Shown here: one piece after another, positions 25,538 through 33,615 of the stretch
Layout: each line of letters starts with the position of its first letter
Numbering within the stretch: the stretch's first letter is position 1
NCBI RefSeq assembly: GCF_004122115.1
Contig: NZ_SBKP01000002.1
Span: 62,001-126,000, forward strand
From: Sphingobium fluviale
Lineage (GTDB): Bacteria > Pseudomonadota > Alphaproteobacteria > Sphingomonadales > Sphingomonadaceae
Length of the DNA stretch: 64,000 nt
Direction: 5' to 3'
The notes under the pieces: model-generated
The model's database searches: none
The model's input: only the letters and a program-made list of their open reading frames with translations
What the model was told of the DNA's origin: nothing
Position numbers and translations under genes: made by a program

Positions 25538-28264
25538 TCACGCCGCCTTCGCGTTGGTCATCCGGGTGTAGAGCTCGAACAGCTTTTCCAGCCGCTCGGT
25601 GTCGTTGCGGAAGCGTCGGCCGATGTAGATGCGCTCCAGCACCTCGTCGTTGCGCTCATGCGCGTGGCGAAGGTTCTCCGGCATCTTTTCAGGATCGTAC
25701 AGGTCCGCGATGGTTGCCGGGAAATGGGCCTCGCGCGCAAGCAGGATGTCCTCGGCGCAGCGGGTGAGATCGGCTTTGTTCTGCTCGGTCATCTTCGGAA
25801 CGGGGAAAGTGTTCCAGCCCATGGTGTTTGAATAGCGGAAATCGGTTTTCATTTTACCGCAGACGGTCGCGATCCACACCAAATGGAGACGCGATGCGAT
25901 AAGAGACATATTCCAAAGCGGCCCGTCGTAGACCGCTAACGCAAGGTTCGAAACGCGCACATCAGGTTCGAGGAGGCCGCATGGCAGATAAGGACGGCGT
26001 TCGGACGACACGCTCGGCACCACGATAGTCTGATGATGGCCGATGATGGTGCGCTCAAACTTGTAGGGTGTATCGAGGCCGGCGCGCCCGCGCTCGCTGC
26101 CGTTCAGGCGATACTCTCGGATATTCGCCAGTCGCGCCGCGATCGGCGGAATGGAATAGGCTAGCTCGGCATCCTCGTCGGAAATCCAGAGGCAATAGCG
26201 CTGCAAGCCATTGATGAATTCATTGGAGCCCAGGATCGGCTTGATCAGCTTGGTCGCCTCCGGATAGGCCTGAACCAGCTCCTGTTTCTCCTGCGCGGAA
26301 AGCAGCAGGTTTCCGCGATCCCTCGGGATGTTGCCACCGAACATCGTTGCCACGTTGGAGACCGGATCGGATGAACGCTCAACGATGACGGTGTCAGCGG
26401 CTGACAGGTAGGGGTTGATGTTCGCAACCTCCTTGCGCGTCTCGTCCGTGAAAATGAATTTCTTGGATTCTCCCTTTCCGGTCACGCCGACGATTACGCA
26501 GGTGACCTGGGCGTTCCGCGCCGCGTTGTTGCCCCACATGAAGTTGTCATGGGCAAAGTAGATGCACTGCCCATTGCGGAAAATGCGAGGCCAGATGAGC
26601 GGCACCTGCACACCTTGGCAAATCGAGTTGGTCGAAACGAACGCGAAGCGCCCACCGTGCTTGATATAATCCGAAGCCTTCCAGAACCATCCGGCAATGT
26701 AGTCGACGGCCCGCACGTCCTGTCGGCCAGTTTTGAAGGTTTTAAGATCGTCCTTCTGCTCGCTGGTCTGAAATTTGTCACCGATGTACGGCGGGTTACC
26801 GCAGATGTAGGTCTCCCCGCCCTCATTCGAAAAATCGATCTCCGACTGTGCCAGAGGGGTGCCGAACAAATCATCGGCTTGTGCACGAACACCCGTTCCG
26901 GCCGGCGGACACAGGCTCAACCAGTCGAGCCGAAGTGCGTTTCCGCGGAAAATCCAGTTCTGGCTATCGAGAGGGAGGAACTCCGCCAACGCCTCCTTCT
27001 GGCCGCGGTAGATGACATCGCACTGGTACTCGGCGATGATCAGCGCCAACCGGGCAATCTCGGCCGGAAAATCGCGCAGCTCAATGCCACGGAAGTTGGT
27101 GAGCGGGATGTCGCTGCGCCGGTCGGGCTCGCCCCGCAGTGCGTTGATCTCGGCTTCGATCTCCCGCATCTGCTTGTAGGCGATGACAAGGAAATTGCCC
27201 GATCCGCAGGCCGGATCGAACACTCGGATCTTGGCCATCCGGTTGCGCAGGTTGAGGAGTTTGCGCGGGTTGTCGCCCGCTTCCGCCAGCTTCTCGCGCA
27301 GATCGTCGAGGAACAGCGGGTTCAGCACCTTCAGGATGTTCGGCACGCTGGTGTAATGCATGCCGAGCGCGCCGCGCTCCTCGTCGTCAGCCACCGCCTG
27401 GATCATGCTACCGAAGATGTCGGGGTTGATCTTTTTCCAGTTGAGGTTGCCGATGTGCACCAGATACGACCGGGCGATCCGGCTGAACCGTGGCGTCTCG
27501 GTGCTGCCGGAAAAAAGCTGGCCGTTCACATAGGGAAAGCCATTGGCATAGCGCGGGATGTTGGCGGCTGCGCGATCGGCGAGCTTAGTGTCCATCGCCC
27601 GGAAGATTTCGCTGATCACATGATGCGTGTCGGACGAATCCCTCGCGCTGATTTGTTCGACCGTCCTCGTGAACAGGCCCTCGCCGTGGAAAATGTCGGT
27701 ATCCTCGGCAAAGAAGCAGAAGATCAGCCGGGCCATGAAATGGTTCATGTCGGGCCGCCGCTCAGCGGTTGCCCACTCCGGATTGTCCTTCAGCAGCTCG
27801 ACATAGAGCTTGTTGAGCCTGCTTGTGGCCCGGATATCGAACGTGCTTTCCCGGATCTGCTTGACGGTGGTGATGCCGGCAAGGGGAAGGAACACGCCGA
27901 AGTGGTCGGGGAAATCCGCGTAGGCGCAGGAGACGATCTCGCCGCTGGCGAGATCCTCGGCCTGGAATTGGTCGCCATCGGTCGCAAGAATGAACTTGGC
28001 CTTGGCCGCCGCCGTTTTCGGACTGTCGCGCAACGCCTTGAGGGTGCCGTCGACACATCCCGCGTCGCAGGTCGCGATATGGATGTTGCTGCGCTGGAGC
28101 ACGCCGCCCGACACGTCAGATGCATTGGAGGCACCCTGACGCAGCTTCTTGATCGTGGTCGCCTTGTTGCCGAAGGCTTCAAGGAAGGCGAACGGAAATT
28201 CCGCGCGGTCAAAAGGCTGCGCGGCTAATTCGGAAATAGCTTGTTCGATCTCTACTGCATTCAT
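25538..28264 (-). CDS. MmeI-like adenine-specific DNA methyltransferase
   Basis: The 908-aa protein has the layout of type IIG MmeI-family enzymes: an N-terminal domain (~1-130), a helical linker (~170-330, with MNHFMARLIFCFFAEDT and HYTSVPNILKVLNPLF), the N6-adenine methyltransferase core with SAM motif DPACGSGNF (350-358) and catalytic NPPY (490-493), then a target-recognition domain and a C-terminal helical part. In MmeI the N-terminus is a PD-(D/E)xK nuclease. Here no D...ExK is visible (FILATDGDQFQAEDL occupies that place), so it probably only methylates, and cleavage is left to the GIY-YIG protein. It is first in the minus-strand cassette. Confidence 0.86.
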   Translation of the reverse strand: MNAVEIEQAISELAAQPFDRAEFPFAFLEAFGNKATTIKKLRQGASNASDVSGGVLQRSNIHIATCDAGCVDGTLKALRDSPKTAAAKAKFILATDGDQFQAEDLASGEIVSCAYADFPDHFGVFLPLAGITTVKQIRESTFDIRATSRLNKLYVELLKDNPEWATAERRPDMNHFMARLIFCFFAEDTDIFHGEGLFTRTVEQISARDSSDTHHVISEIFRAMDTKLADRAAANIPRYANGFPYVNGQLFSGSTETPRFSRIARSYLVHIGNLNWKKINPDIFGSMIQAVADDEERGALGMHYTSVPNILKVLNPLFLDDLREKLAEAGDNPRKLLNLRNRMAKIRVFDPACGSGNFLVIAYKQMREIEAEINALRGEPDRRSDIPLTNFRGIELRDFPAEIARLALIIAEYQCDVIYRGQKEALAEFLPLDSQNWIFRGNALRLDWLSLCPPAGTGVRAQADDLFGTPLAQSEIDFSNEGGETYICGNPPYIGDKFQTSEQKDDLKTFKTGRQDVRAVDYIAGWFWKASDYIKHGGRFAFVSTNSICQGVQVPLIWPRIFRNGQCIYFAHDNFMWGNNAARNAQVTCVIVGVTGKGESKKFIFTDETRKEVANINPYLSAADTVIVERSSDPVSNVATMFGGNIPRDRGNLLLSAQEKQELVQAYPEATKLIKPILGSNEFINGLQRYCLWISDEDAELAYSIPPIAARLANIREYRLNGSERGRAGLDTPYKFERTIIGHHQTIVVPSVSSERRPYLPCGLLEPDVRVSNLALAVYDGPLWNMSLIASRLHLVWIATVCGKMKTDFRYSNTMGWNTFPVPKMTEQNKADLTRCAEDILLAREAHFPATIADLYDPEKMPENLRHAHERNDEVLERIYIGRRFRNDTERLEKLFELYTRMTNAKAA

Positions 28265-28359
28265 TCTGTGACACTACGCCGGAGCCTGGTGATGTCGCAA
28301 GTTTCGAGATGGGGAATGTCTTCCCCTGCGGCCGAGCCAAGGTCTCTGCCGGCCCCTTC

Positions 28360-28376
28360 TGCGGGGACACCCCGCA
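28360..28376. repeat. hairpin in the spacer upstream of DUF932
   Basis: TGCGGGG-ACA-CCCCGCA is a perfect 7-bp inverted repeat 36 bases before the two-stem leader. It is in the divergent promoter region between the methyltransferase (minus) and the DUF932 gene (plus). A second weaker pairing, CCCGT with ACGGG, follows at 28381-28402. It could be an operator or the first stem of the leader RNA. Confidence 0.4.
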
Positions 28377-28411
28377 ACGCCCCGTTCAGAGTGAGAGACG
28401 GGCCAGAAATT

Positions 28412-28461
28412 CCGTGACGGAGCAGGGCTGAGAGAGAGGCTTTCGGCGCCCGTCATGGAGG
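28412..28461 (+). promoter_or_regulatory. two-stem leader structure before DUF932 (copy A)
   Basis: Outer stem: CCGTGACGG (28412-28420) pairs with CCGTCATGG (28450-28458), 9 pairs including one G-U. Inner hairpin: GCTGAGAG (28427-28434), loop AGAGG, CTTTCGGC (28440-28447), 8 pairs including two G-U. The ribosome site GGAGG (28457-28461) overlaps the last two bases of the outer stem and lies 7 bases before the ATG at 28469. The same fold with an identical loop occurs before parB at 29734. A cis-acting translational control element is likely. Confidence 0.6.
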
Positions 28462-28468
28462 TTTTCCC

Positions 28469-29662
28469 ATGAATATGCAGGTTCTCGACGCCCGCCGTGA
28501 CGCAAGCGGCGGCTACAAGGTTGATGTATCGCGCGGAGAGCGCGTGGGGCGCGTATCGTCGGAGTGGTTCTCGCGGCCCGACGATGAACGCTATCTCTCG
28601 CTGGGTGATCTGGCCCGCTCGGTGAGCGGCCGGTCCGAGCGCAGCCGGACCCGTGTTGTGGAAACGGCCCTCATCCATGTCGAGGCGAACCGCAACGATC
28701 CCGAACGTCTGTCGCTGGTCCTCCCCGGCGCCGACGCGCCCGTCGCCCCGACGCATTGGAGCTTCGGCCAATTGGCGAGTCAGGTTGGCGCACCTGCCGC
28801 CTATTTGCGCCAGCTTCCCGCGCCGCTCGCGGCGATCAACTTGCAATACGGGCTGACTTCGCATCGAGCCGAGCAGATCAAGACGCTGGAGACCGACAAC
28901 GGCCGAGTGGAACTGCGCGCGGTGACGGGGCCTGATTATGGTCGGATCTACGACCATGAACTCGTCGAAGCCGTCCAGAAGATCGCCGGTAACGGCACGG
29001 GCGATACCCGCTGGAAGGTCCCTGGCGTGCTCGACTGGTCTACCGGCATCTACAATCCGCGTGTCGACATCACCCGCGACACGACCACCCTCTATGCCTC
29101 GGACCGCGACGTGTTCCTGTTCCTGGTTGACGATCTCAACCCGATCGAGGCCGGACGACTGCCCGACGGCTCGCCGGATCTTTATTTCCGGGGGTTCTAC
29201 TGCTGGAACTCCGAGGTCGGTGCCAAGACGCTGGGCATGGCGAGTTTCTACCTGCGCGCGGTTTGCCAGAACCGGAACCTCTGGGGCGTCGAGGATTTCG
29301 AGGAAATTACCATCAGGCACAGCAAACATGCCGCCAACCGGTTCGCCCATGAGGCAGCCCCGGCCCTCGAAGGCTTTGCCAACTCTTCTCCGCAGCCCTT
29401 CGTGAACGGCATCAAGGCCGCCCGCGAGCGCATCGTTGCCCGCAACGACGAGGATCGCAGTGATTTCCTGCGTAAGCGCGGATTTTCCAAGGCCGAGACG
29501 GGCAAGATCATCGAAACCGTGCTCGCCGAGGAAGGTCGCCCACCCGAATCGATCTTCGATTTCGTACAGGGCATCACCGCGCTGGCTCGCAACAAGTCCC
29601 ACCAGGATGCCCGCCTGGACATGGAGGGCAAGGCAAAGAAACTGCTCGATCGGGTCCACTGA
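28469..29662 (+). CDS. DUF932 protein (phage/plasmid-like TIGR03299-type)
   Basis: A 397-aa soluble protein of the DUF932 family, common on plasmids, phages and ICEs and of unknown biochemical function. Recognisable parts are WSFGQLASQVGAPAAYLRQLP (a helical motif ~90-110), AVTGPDYGRIYDHELVEAV, DRDVFLFLVDD and FYLRAVCQNRNLWGVE followed by ITIRHSKHA in the last third. It opens the maintenance region of the ICE and is followed by parB on the same strand, 130 bases later. Both genes are preceded by the same two-stem leader, so they are probably co-regulated. Confidence 0.78.
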   Translation: MNMQVLDARRDASGGYKVDVSRGERVGRVSSEWFSRPDDERYLSLGDLARSVSGRSERSRTRVVETALIHVEANRNDPERLSLVLPGADAPVAPTHWSFGQLASQVGAPAAYLRQLPAPLAAINLQYGLTSHRAEQIKTLETDNGRVELRAVTGPDYGRIYDHELVEAVQKIAGNGTGDTRWKVPGVLDWSTGIYNPRVDITRDTTTLYASDRDVFLFLVDDLNPIEAGRLPDGSPDLYFRGFYCWNSEVGAKTLGMASFYLRAVCQNRNLWGVEDFEEITIRHSKHAANRFAHEAAPALEGFANSSPQPFVNGIKAARERIVARNDEDRSDFLRKRGFSKAETGKIIETVLAEEGRPPESIFDFVQGITALARNKSHQDARLDMEGKAKKLLDRVH

Positions 29663-29733
29663 TTCCGGCGGACAGGTGCCGGTTTCCCTGCGTTGCGCTG
29701 CCCCTTCGAAAGGAAGAGGGCGGCGCTTCGCTT

Positions 29734-29784
29734 CGTGACGGGTTGAGGCGTCGAGAGAGAGGCTCTCGGCAGCCCGTCGCGGAG
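29734..29784 (+). promoter_or_regulatory. two-stem leader structure before parB (copy B)
   Basis: Outer stem: CGTGACGGG (29734-29742) pairs with CCCGTCGCG (29773-29781), 9 pairs including one G-U. Inner hairpin: GTCGAGAG (29750-29757), loop AGAGG, CTCTCGGC (29763-29770), 8 pairs including one G-U. The ribosome site GGAG (29781-29784) starts on the last stem base, 8 bases before the ATG at 29793. Compared with copy A, five stem pairs differ by single changes that keep pairing, and the loop is identical. Confidence 0.6.
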
Positions 29785-29792
29785 TAAACACC

Positions 29793-31940
29793 ATGCCAAC
29801 AGCTGCCCAGAAGATCACCCTGTCGTCTTCGCGCGATATCCCTTTCAACAAGCTTGTGCTGAGCCAGTCGAATGTCCGGCGCGTGAAGGCCGGCGTGTCG
29901 GTTGAGGAACTGGCCGAATCCATTGCCCGGCGCGGCCTCATCCAGTCGCTGCATGTCCGACCCGTGCTGGATACCGACGGCGTCGAAACCGGCATGTTCG
30001 AGGTGCCGGCGGGCGGGCGCCGCTATCGGGCGCTTGAACTTCTCGCCAAGCAGAAGCGCCTCGCCCGCACCACGCCGGTGCCCTGCGTCGTCGGCGACGC
30101 CGCCAGCGACGTCCTCATCGATGAAGTCTCGCTGGTCGAGAACATCGAACGCGCACCACTCCATCCTCTCGACCAATTCCGCGCCTTCCAGACCTTACGG
30201 GACAAGGGCATGACCGAGGAAGCCATCGCCGCAGCCTTCTTCGTTGGGGTCAACGTGGTGAAGCAGCGGCTGCGTCTCGCCAGCACAGCCCCCTCCCTGC
30301 TCGAAATCTACGCCGAGGATGGCATGACGCTCGAACAGCTCATGGCCTTCACGGTGTCCGAAGATCACGCCCGGCAGGTACAGATCTGGGAAGCAATCCG
30401 TGACAGCTGGCAGAAGGAGCCCTGGCAAATCCGCCGCATGCTCACCGAGACCACTGTCCGCGCCTCGGACAAGCGCGTGCTGTTCGTCGGCATCGATGCC
30501 TATGAAGCCGCGGGCGGCATCGTCCTGCGCGATCTCTTCCAGTCCGACGATGGTGGCTGGCTCCAGGATGTGGGTCTGCTCGACCGGCTCGTCGCCGAGA
30601 AGCTGCACGCCGAGGCCGACAGGATCGGCGCCGAAGGCTGGAAGTGGGTCGATGCGAGCCTCAGCGTTCCCTACGGCGTGACCCACGGCATGCGCGAGAT
30701 CGTCGGCATACCAATCGATATGACCGAAGAGGAGCAGGCAACCCGCGCCGGATTGCAGGCGGAACTCGATAGTCTGACCGAGCAGTACGAGGATGCGGAT
30801 GAGCTCCCCGACGAAATCGACCAGCGGCTCGGCGAAATCGAGGCCGCGCTCGAGGCGCTCGACAACCGGCCCATGCGCTACGATCCCGCCGACGTTGCAA
30901 TCGCAGGCGTATTCGTCACCATCGATTCCGATGGCGCGCTGATCGCCGATCGCGGTTATGTCCGCCCCGAGGATGAGGCACCCGTCGAAGCCGTCTCCGA
31001 TGTCGAAGGCGTGGTCGATGGCACACAAGGCGATACCTCGCGCGCCCTTGCCGTCAGGCCGGTAGTGGTCAATTTCGGGGGCCAGCCGGCCCCGATCGAC
31101 GAGGAAGAGGACGACGGCATCAAGCCGCTGCCCGAACGCCTGGTCATCGAACTGACCGCTCACCGCACGCTCGCCTTGCGTGACGCCGTGGCCCAGAACC
31201 CGCACATCGCGATGACCGCGTTGCTGCACAAGCTGGTTTCGGACGCCTTCCACCACCGTTCCGCCAATGGCGCGCTGGAAGCCCAGGTCCGGCACATTTT
31301 CTTCCCCGCGCAGGCCGACGACCTCGGTAGCAGCCAGTCGGTCAAGTCGGTCGATGAGCGCAACGAGCTCTGGAAGAACCGCATCCCCGCTGACAATACC
31401 AGCTTGTGGGACTGGCTGGCAGGTCTCGGCGACGTCGACCGCATGGCGCTCCTCGCCCACTGCGTCAGCTACGGCGTCAACGCCCTCTACGAGCGGCCCA
31501 ATCCGTACAGCAGTTCAGGCGTCAGCGAACACGGCCTGCAACTGCGCCTCGACCAGGCGGACCGCCTCGCGCGCGAAACCGGGCTCGATATGGTGCAAGT
31601 CGGATGGCGACCGACCGTCGGCAACTATCTCGGCCGCGTGACCAAGGCCCGCATCCTCGAAGCCGTGCGCGAGGGCGCCGGCGATCGGGCTGCTCAACTC
31701 ATCGATCACATGAAGAAGGGCGACATGGCGAAGGAGGCCGAGCGCCTGCTTGCCGATTCGGGTTGGCTCCCCGAGCCGCTGCGCCTCGCCGAGCCCGACG
31801 AGACGGCCGCCGCCAGTGTTGCGCCTGCCGACCAGGGCGAGGGCGATGCCGCGCTCCCGGCCTTCCTCAACGACGACAATGATGATGAGGAGCCGGCCGA
31901 AGGCGACGACGAAGACGCGCTTTCGATCGCTGCCGAATGA
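29793..31940 (+). CDS. parB: ParB-like nuclease-domain protein
   Basis: A 715-aa protein with an N-terminal ParB/Srx domain: IPFNKLVLSQSNVRRV (10-30), ELAESIARRGLIQSLHVRP, PAGGRRYRALELLAKQ and LIDEVSLVENIERAPLHPLDQF. A helix-turn-helix follows (GMTEEAIAAAFFVGVNVVKQRLRLA). The rest is long and acidic, with a low-complexity Glu/Asp end (DDNDDEEPAEGDDEDAL). It is much longer than partition ParB proteins and there is no parA gene next to it, so it is the ICE-type ParB. It may act on DNA or CTP rather than partition a plasmid. A strong terminator follows at 31945. Confidence 0.85.
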   Translation: MPTAAQKITLSSSRDIPFNKLVLSQSNVRRVKAGVSVEELAESIARRGLIQSLHVRPVLDTDGVETGMFEVPAGGRRYRALELLAKQKRLARTTPVPCVVGDAASDVLIDEVSLVENIERAPLHPLDQFRAFQTLRDKGMTEEAIAAAFFVGVNVVKQRLRLASTAPSLLEIYAEDGMTLEQLMAFTVSEDHARQVQIWEAIRDSWQKEPWQIRRMLTETTVRASDKRVLFVGIDAYEAAGGIVLRDLFQSDDGGWLQDVGLLDRLVAEKLHAEADRIGAEGWKWVDASLSVPYGVTHGMREIVGIPIDMTEEEQATRAGLQAELDSLTEQYEDADELPDEIDQRLGEIEAALEALDNRPMRYDPADVAIAGVFVTIDSDGALIADRGYVRPEDEAPVEAVSDVEGVVDGTQGDTSRALAVRPVVVNFGGQPAPIDEEEDDGIKPLPERLVIELTAHRTLALRDAVAQNPHIAMTALLHKLVSDAFHHRSANGALEAQVRHIFFPAQADDLGSSQSVKSVDERNELWKNRIPADNTSLWDWLAGLGDVDRMALLAHCVSYGVNALYERPNPYSSSGVSEHGLQLRLDQADRLARETGLDMVQVGWRPTVGNYLGRVTKARILEAVREGAGDRAAQLIDHMKKGDMAKEAERLLADSGWLPEPLRLAEPDETAAASVAPADQGEGDAALPAFLNDDNDDEEPAEGDDEDALSIAAE

Positions 31941-31944
31941 ACCT

Positions 31945-31986
31945 TGCGCACGGAGGGCGGCATTGCCCGCTCTCCGTGCGCATTTT
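31945..31986 (+). terminator. intrinsic terminator after parB
   Basis: TGCGCACGGAG (31945-31955) pairs perfectly with CTCCGTGCGCA (31972-31982), 11 bp, with partial pairing further in. TTTT follows immediately. It starts 4 bases after the parB stop, so it is a good candidate for a rho-independent terminator. Confidence 0.75.
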
Positions 31987-32009
31987 CACATCCCCAACTG
32001 CACCGAGCT

Positions 32010-32040
32010 TAGCCCGCGCAGCACATCTGCGCCGGGCCTA
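32010..32040 (+). repeat. leader hairpin before the 32062 gene
   Basis: TAGCCCGCGCAG (32010-32021) pairs with CTGCGCCGGGCCTA (32027-32040) over 12 positions with two unpaired C on the 3' side, around a CACAT loop. It lies ~20 bases before the start codon at 32062. It may influence translation of the next gene. Confidence 0.4.
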
Positions 32041-32061
32041 GCCCCGTGCCCGGAGACTCCC

Positions 32062-32478
32062 ATGGCCGACTATTTCACCCATTTCTCGTGCCTGCTCGAT
32101 GTCGGCACGCCCGATAATGCCGCCGCGGCGCTCGCGCTCTACAACAGCTTGTCTGCGGAAGGCGCTTCAGAAGAGCCGCCGTCCGAGGGCTTTCTCCTCT
32201 CGATTCAGCCCGAACACGGCGGCACTGCGCTGTGGATGCGCGATGATGGCACCGGCGACCCCGAGCGGGTCATCGCGTTCGTGCGATGCTGCGCCGAACA
32301 GTTCCATCTGACCGGGCGCTGGGGCTTCCAGTACGCCAACACTTGCTCCAGGCCGCGCCTCAACGGGTTCGGCGGCGGCGCGCACGTCCTCGATCTGGCG
32401 ACCGGCAAGACCGTCGCCTGGACCTACACGGACGGGTGGCTAGCCTCAGTCCTCGATGGGAGTGACGGCGATGTCTGA
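32062..32478 (+). CDS. uncharacterised ICE protein
   Basis: A 138-aa soluble protein starting MADYFTHFSCLLDVGTPDN. The middle has GGTALWMRDDGTGDPERVIAFV and a Trp/Phe-rich region FHLTGRWGFQYANTCSRPR, ending with GGGAHVLDLATGKTVAWTYTDGW. I do not know a function; proteins of this look occur next to parB and the next gene in sphingomonad and Rhizobiales ICEs. ATG 32062 is chosen because ggagac lies 7 bases upstream. Its end overlaps the next gene start by 8 bases, so the two are translated together. Confidence 0.65.
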   Translation: MADYFTHFSCLLDVGTPDNAAAALALYNSLSAEGASEEPPSEGFLLSIQPEHGGTALWMRDDGTGDPERVIAFVRCCAEQFHLTGRWGFQYANTCSRPRLNGFGGGAHVLDLATGKTVAWTYTDGWLASVLDGSDGDV

Positions 32479-33115
32479 GATCATCGAGACCACCGTCTAT
32501 CAGCTCGCTGAACTGGACGAGCCCGCGAAAGAGGCCGCGCGCGCGTGGTATCGCGAAGGCGGCTTCGACTATGATTGGTACGACGGCGTCTACGCGGATT
32601 TCGAGGAAATCTGCGCGATCCTCGGCATAGCGCTCCGGACCCGACCGGTGCGCCTCATGGGCGGCGGCTCGCGGGCCGCCCCCTGCATCTATTTCAGCGG
32701 GTTCTGGAGCCAGGGCGATGGCGCCTGTTTCGAAGGGCACTATGCCTATGCCCGTCAGGCCTCGGCAAATATCCGCGACTATGCGCCGAAGGACGCGGTG
32801 CTCCACCAGATTGCCGATGCCTTGCAGGCCGCCCAGCGATCGAACTTCTATCAGCTGCGGGCAGAGGTCCGCCATCACGGCCGCTACTATCACGAATACT
32901 GCATGGAGATCGCCGTCGGGCGTGACAGCGCGACCTATCAGGCGGTGACGGGCGGCGCGGAAGATATCGTGATCGAGGCGCTGCGCGATCTTGCCCGCTG
33001 GCTCTACCGTCAGCTCGAAGCTGAGTATGAGCACCTCTCGTCAGACGAAAGCGTCGACGCGGTGATTTGCGCCAACGCTTACACGTTTACCGGCGCAGGC
33101 CAGCGGTTCGGCTGA
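32471..33115 (+). CDS. uncharacterised ICE protein, sometimes labelled antitoxin of a stability system
   Basis: A 214-aa soluble protein: MSEIIETTVYQLAELDEPAKEAARAW with a helical start, DYDWYDGVYADFEEICAILGI, then APCIYFSGFWSQGDGACFEG and YYHEYCMEIAVGRDSA, and a helical end (IVIEALRDLARWLYRQLEAEYEHLSSDE). Similar proteins are often annotated as an antitoxin of a stability system, but no toxin partner is visible and I would not rely on that label. ATG 32471 is preferred to a GTG/ATG a few codons upstream because it overlaps the preceding stop in the usual way. Confidence 0.65.
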   Translation: MSEIIETTVYQLAELDEPAKEAARAWYREGGFDYDWYDGVYADFEEICAILGIALRTRPVRLMGGGSRAAPCIYFSGFWSQGDGACFEGHYAYARQASANIRDYAPKDAVLHQIADALQAAQRSNFYQLRAEVRHHGRYYHEYCMEIAVGRDSATYQAVTGGAEDIVIEALRDLARWLYRQLEAEYEHLSSDESVDAVICANAYTFTGAGQRFG

Positions 33116-33155
33116 CCGTGACCGGCGCCCATGTGATTGGACGCCGGCCGGGCCT

Positions 33156-33431
33156 TTAGCCGTTCAGCTTGTCCTTGATTGCCTTTGCCGCCGCGAAGGT
33201 CAGCTTCTTCGAGGCCGCGATCTGGATGGTCGCACCGGTCGAGGGATTGCGGCCTTCGCGTGCGGGCGTGTCCTTGATCTTGAACTTGCCGAAGCCGTTG
33301 ATCGCGATCTCCTCGCCCTTGGCTGCAGCATCCGCAATCGCGGCAAACACGTCGTCGACCAGCTTGCGGGCATCGGCCTTGGTCAGGCCATTCGCAGCGG
33401 CTAGAGCGTCGGCAAGATCAGAATTGTTCAT
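33156..33431 (-). CDS. HU-family nucleoid protein
   Basis: A 91-aa DNA-binding protein of the HU/IHF family. The helical dimerisation part (MNNSDLADALAAANGLTKADARKLVDD) is followed by the conserved INGFGKFKIKDTPAREGRNPSTGATIQI beta-arm, with the arm-tip Pro in RNPSTG, and the final helix FAAAKAIKDKLNG. It is an ICE copy, transcribed opposite to its neighbours. HU proteins assist recombination, replication and DNA bending, so it may support integration, RepA or oriT activity. The longer frame to 33479 has no motif, so ATG 33431 is used. Confidence 0.92.
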   Translation of the reverse strand: MNNSDLADALAAANGLTKADARKLVDDVFAAIADAAAKGEEIAINGFGKFKIKDTPAREGRNPSTGATIQIAASKKLTFAAAKAIKDKLNG

Positions 33432-33525
33432 GATGAAAGCGTCTTTCGTGAATTGATGAGGCGGCCCGATTAGCCGCACGGCCGGGCCAAATCCATTCCT
33501 ACATGCCCATGGCGGCAGGAAGAGG

Positions 33526-33598
33526 GAGAGGGACGCCGGAAGGGGGTGACCCCGCGCGGCTTAGAGAGTGCTCCGCGAGGCTGCCCCGTCCCGCTCTC
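33526..33598 (+). promoter_or_regulatory. foldable leader before the strawberry-notch gene
   Basis: GAGAGGGACG (33526-33535) can pair with CGTCC plus CTCTC (33587-33598) across a 2-base bulge. Inside it are GGGG-TGA-CCCC (33543-33553) and CGCGG...CCGCG (33555-33577) with AGAGAG in the loop. The layout recalls copies A and B of the two-stem leader, but the sequence does not align convincingly, so it is listed as a possible relative only. Confidence 0.35.
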
Positions 33599-33615
33599 AT
33601 CTGAGGTCTTCTGCC

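Noticed and set aside
26549-28228. 559-codon plus-strand frame opposite the MmeI-like methyltransferase
   Set aside because: It is a composition-driven antisense frame; the translation is His/Arg/Val-rich without motifs, while the minus strand encodes a clear methyltransferase.
20223-28264. BREX or DISARM system
   Set aside because: A methyltransferase and a helicase are present, but there is no PglZ, BrxC-like ATPase, Lon-like protease, or DISARM DUF1998/phospholipase-D gene.
28274-29995. 573-codon minus-strand frame opposite DUF932
   Set aside because: It spans the leader structures and runs into parB; DUF932 on the plus strand has a ribosome site and family motifs.
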